DNA from: Pseudopyrenochaeta lycopersici | Lineage: Eukaryota > Ascomycota > Dothideomycetes > Pleosporales > Pseudopyrenochaetaceae | Reading direction: 5' to 3' | NCBI GenBank assembly: GCA_003313425.1 | Contig: NHZP01000037.1 | Coordinates: forward strand, 62,001-126,000 | Length of the DNA: 64,000 nt | Shown: piece by piece, positions 61,835 to 64,000 of the stretch | How positions within the stretch are numbered: position 1 is the stretch's first letter | How the letters are laid out: each line of letters starts with the position of its first letter | Made by a program: the position numbers and the translations under genes | Notes under the pieces: model-generated | Databases searched by the model: none | Told to the model about the DNA's origin: nothing | Seen by the model: the letters and a program-made list of their open reading frames with translations, nothing else

Positions 61835-62824
61835 ATGGCTGACCCGGCCATTGGGGAGCTCCTTAGCTCCCCTATTGGCTCCCCACAAGCCACGTGTCCA
61901 ACTCCACAATGGAGCACACCACCACTCTCAGAATTCAGGCGAGTTACAAGATCACTCAAAAGACGCAGGAACGACATAACTACTTTCACAGGCACCAAAA
62001 AGACGCCTAGCTTTGAGTTCACGGGCGGAGGCGAAGGAAAGGGTACAAACTTAGATGAGGTTGCGTGGCTTGTCGCGAACCTCAAAGAGACTATATCACA
62101 GCAAAATGACATTATTCAAGACATCAGAAACAACCTCACTGAGCTTAAGTCTGAGCAACTAAACTTGAAGACCCAAAACGCAGAGCTCCTTGAAGAGATC
62201 CGGTACCTCCGAACGCAACTAAGCACCCACTCGGCTTCGGCACCACTAACACGATCATGGGCGACGGTAGCGGGAAGTGGAAGCACGACAGAACTAAATG
62301 CAGACCTCACAAGAACCGTAAATACTAACAATCTAGATAGAGAACGGAACTGCATTCGAATCAGCACGCAACGAAAATCAAGCACCGACAGCGACAACAC
62401 AGCCTTCACAAGATACCTATCTACAGGCTCAGCCAACACCCACATTCGAAGCGCCCTCCTGAACTCCAGCACAACGGAAGACGTACAAGTGGCAGGGGTT
62501 GGGACAACCAAAACAGGGTACGTGATCCGATTCAAGGATCAGCGATCTGCAGAAACAGCAAGGAACAACACGGAATGGCTTGAGAAATTAGGAAATGGCA
62601 CGAAACTGGTCAAACCGCGTTTCGGGGTCGTGGTCCACCGCACCCCAACTGAGGATTTCTGGTTACCGGAGAACGAGGCACAAGGCATCCAGAAAATCAT
62701 GGATGAGAATGATATGACGACCAAGGGCTACAACATACAGGAAATTGCATGGCTCAAGAGCAAAGGGAAGGAGCTGGGAAGATCAGCTTCGCTGGGGATA
62801 TGGTTCGACCACTCCTGTCATTAG
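61835..62824 (+). CDS. LINE ORF1 (Gag-like), Tad-type, probably truncated
   Basis: The frame has 329 codons. After a Ser/Pro-rich start, residues about 80-130 form a coiled coil (LKETISQQNDIIQDIRNNL). A central RRM-like segment follows (YVIRFKDQRSAETARNN, FGVVVHRTP), and then IAWLKSKGKELGRSASLGIWF. This is the layout of Tad-clade ORF1 up to the zinc knuckles, which are missing because the frame stops at 62824. No ORF2 follows. The remnant is otherwise intact and differs from the ORF1 at 53589-55040, so it is a separate LINE family. Confidence 0.65.
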   Translation: MADPAIGELLSSPIGSPQATCPTPQWSTPPLSEFRRVTRSLKRRRNDITTFTGTKKTPSFEFTGGGEGKGTNLDEVAWLVANLKETISQQNDIIQDIRNNLTELKSEQLNLKTQNAELLEEIRYLRTQLSTHSASAPLTRSWATVAGSGSTTELNADLTRTVNTNNLDRERNCIRISTQRKSSTDSDNTAFTRYLSTGSANTHIRSALLNSSTTEDVQVAGVGTTKTGYVIRFKDQRSAETARNNTEWLEKLGNGTKLVKPRFGVVVHRTPTEDFWLPENEAQGIQKIMDENDMTTKGYNIQEIAWLKSKGKELGRSASLGIWFDHSCH

Positions 62825-64000
62825 AGGCTGCCAAATAATGTCACCGGAGACCTGCACGAATCTCGAGAGCTTAATCATGAAGAGCTCTCATCTAGAGAAC
62901 TCGCTGAATCCATAGCTACCAAAAGTCCTCCGTACTAGCATCTGCTAAATCATTCTTAGATCTGAGACGACGACCTGGATATATCTTGAACTTCTTGTTT
63001 GCGCATGTCTGACCAACCTCCTTCGCAAGCTTTCTCTCATAGTACTCTCGCCACTCATATTGCTTTTTGCAGATATCGCACTTGCCATTGTTCTCTAGTC
63101 TCATGCTCTTTATCTCATCCGCTGAGAGCCTCCGGGTCTGCGTCTTCTTGCTTACAACCTACACCCTGTTCTCACATGGTGCAACGTAATGATTTCCTCT
63201 TGGGACACTGACATCGCCAAACTGTGAGCTCGAGATTATGCGACTGTCTTTTATGGCGGTCGCAGCCGCCTATGACGGCAAGTCAGAAAGTCGAAAGCAT
63301 TTTAGATCTGATGAGTAGTAAGGCAATGCTTTGAGTCGTTTCTGAAAATATTTGATAGCGATGCTAGAGTGTGCCACAGATCTGCGAGACTCTGGAAATT
63401 TTTATGCGCACATTCCCGACCAAGTCGCTTCAAGTCATAGGACTTCATACAATATTAGAAAGAGAAAATACGCGGAAGTGGTAATGGCTCTGAGTACGAG
63501 TTCGGAATGGTGATTTTGGGCCAAGCGGCGAGTACTTCATCTGTCGCGAATATAAGAGTGATTGCATATCCGGTCTTGCTTTCGGCGTAGAGTCGAGCAT
63601 CGCGGATTATCCTAACGCTATGTCAGAGCAGGTGGTTGCAGCCTCCATCCGGAAATTCCTTCTCGCTGGCCCGACAACCTACTGCATTAAGCGCAGTGTG
63701 TGTCGTTTCGTGCAAAGTCCGTTCACCAATCTTCGTAGGTAAATCATGTCAGTGCGACCCGCGATAGTAAGCCACTCGCGATCCTTTTGCCCATTGCCGA
63801 ACCATAAGAACACGCAAACCAGCTTCTGAGCCCCCTTCCTGAAGCATTCGATATGTCCGGGCAGTGCCTTATATCTCAACCAATGTCCCAGGCGGCATCC
63901 GCTGAGGAGGGATTCAATAATAGTTGCTTGCAATAGTCAAGACCATATGGTGACAAGAAGGCGAAGCCATTCTGCTCCATCTCCGAGACAAGGTCTCCCA
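62825..64000. other. Window end, no supported gene
   Basis: Short minus-strand frames at 62916-63104 (with CDICKKQYEW and a following Cys) and 63679-63933 are protein-like in places but lack context. They may be exons of genes that continue beyond the window or remnants. No repeat family was recognised. Confidence 0.3.

Overview
The window looks like the genome of a filamentous ascomycete (Pezizomycotina, probably a dothideomycete). The coding genes carry short introns of 44-63 bp with GT..AG ends. There is a HET-NACHT-WD40 receptor gene, and many fungal-type transposons are present (Copia, Tad-like LINE, pogo/Fot and their MITEs, MULE, hAT, Crypton-type GCR1_C). Several of these have an AT- and TA-rich, RIP-like appearance. 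No prokaryotic feature, CRISPR array or tRNA/rRNA gene was seen.

Positions 1-26874 are dominated by an inverted duplication. Arm 1-10963 is the reverse complement of arm 15912-26874 (x pairs with 26875-x). Every paired reading frame has the same length and translation, and the left arm may continue beyond base 1. Each arm holds a GCR1_C pseudogene piece, pogo-type MITE remnants, an intact 6117-bp Copia retrotransposon with identical 119-bp LTRs and a TGGAC target duplication, a 5'-truncated LINE, and a three-finger C2H2 gene. The unique 4948-bp spacer (10964-15911) is filled by one gene: a HET-NACHT-WD40 NOD-like receptor of the HET-E/HET-D type, with 12 near-identical 42-residue WD repeats.

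Right of the palindrome, 26875-30226 holds the rest of the GCR1_C pseudogene, interrupted by a decayed MULE with unusual TIRs. From 30227 to 46340 single-copy genes alternate with TE debris. They are a 2EXR-type protein, two or three unknown proteins, a RIP-like Tc1/mariner remnant, a six-exon MFS transporter (38637-40661), a coiled-coil protein (41681-42365), a PAQR membrane protein (43250-44098), a fragment resembling the DUF3435 tyrosine recombinase family (44546-44809), and a frameshifted gene (44870-45646). From 46820 to 50072 lies a five-exon RING-patatin phospholipase gene. From 50376 to the end there is mostly TE material (pogo, LINE, hAT, solo LTR, MITEs) plus an orphan gene with 204-bp internal repeats (58054-59103).

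An NLR, a patatin-like phospholipase and a DUF3435-like fragment lie within about 40 kb. This is the gene mix known from Starship giant mobile elements, but no element boundary or intact captain gene is visible, so that reading is an inference. Exon models and family names come from reading the sequence by eye; no search was run.
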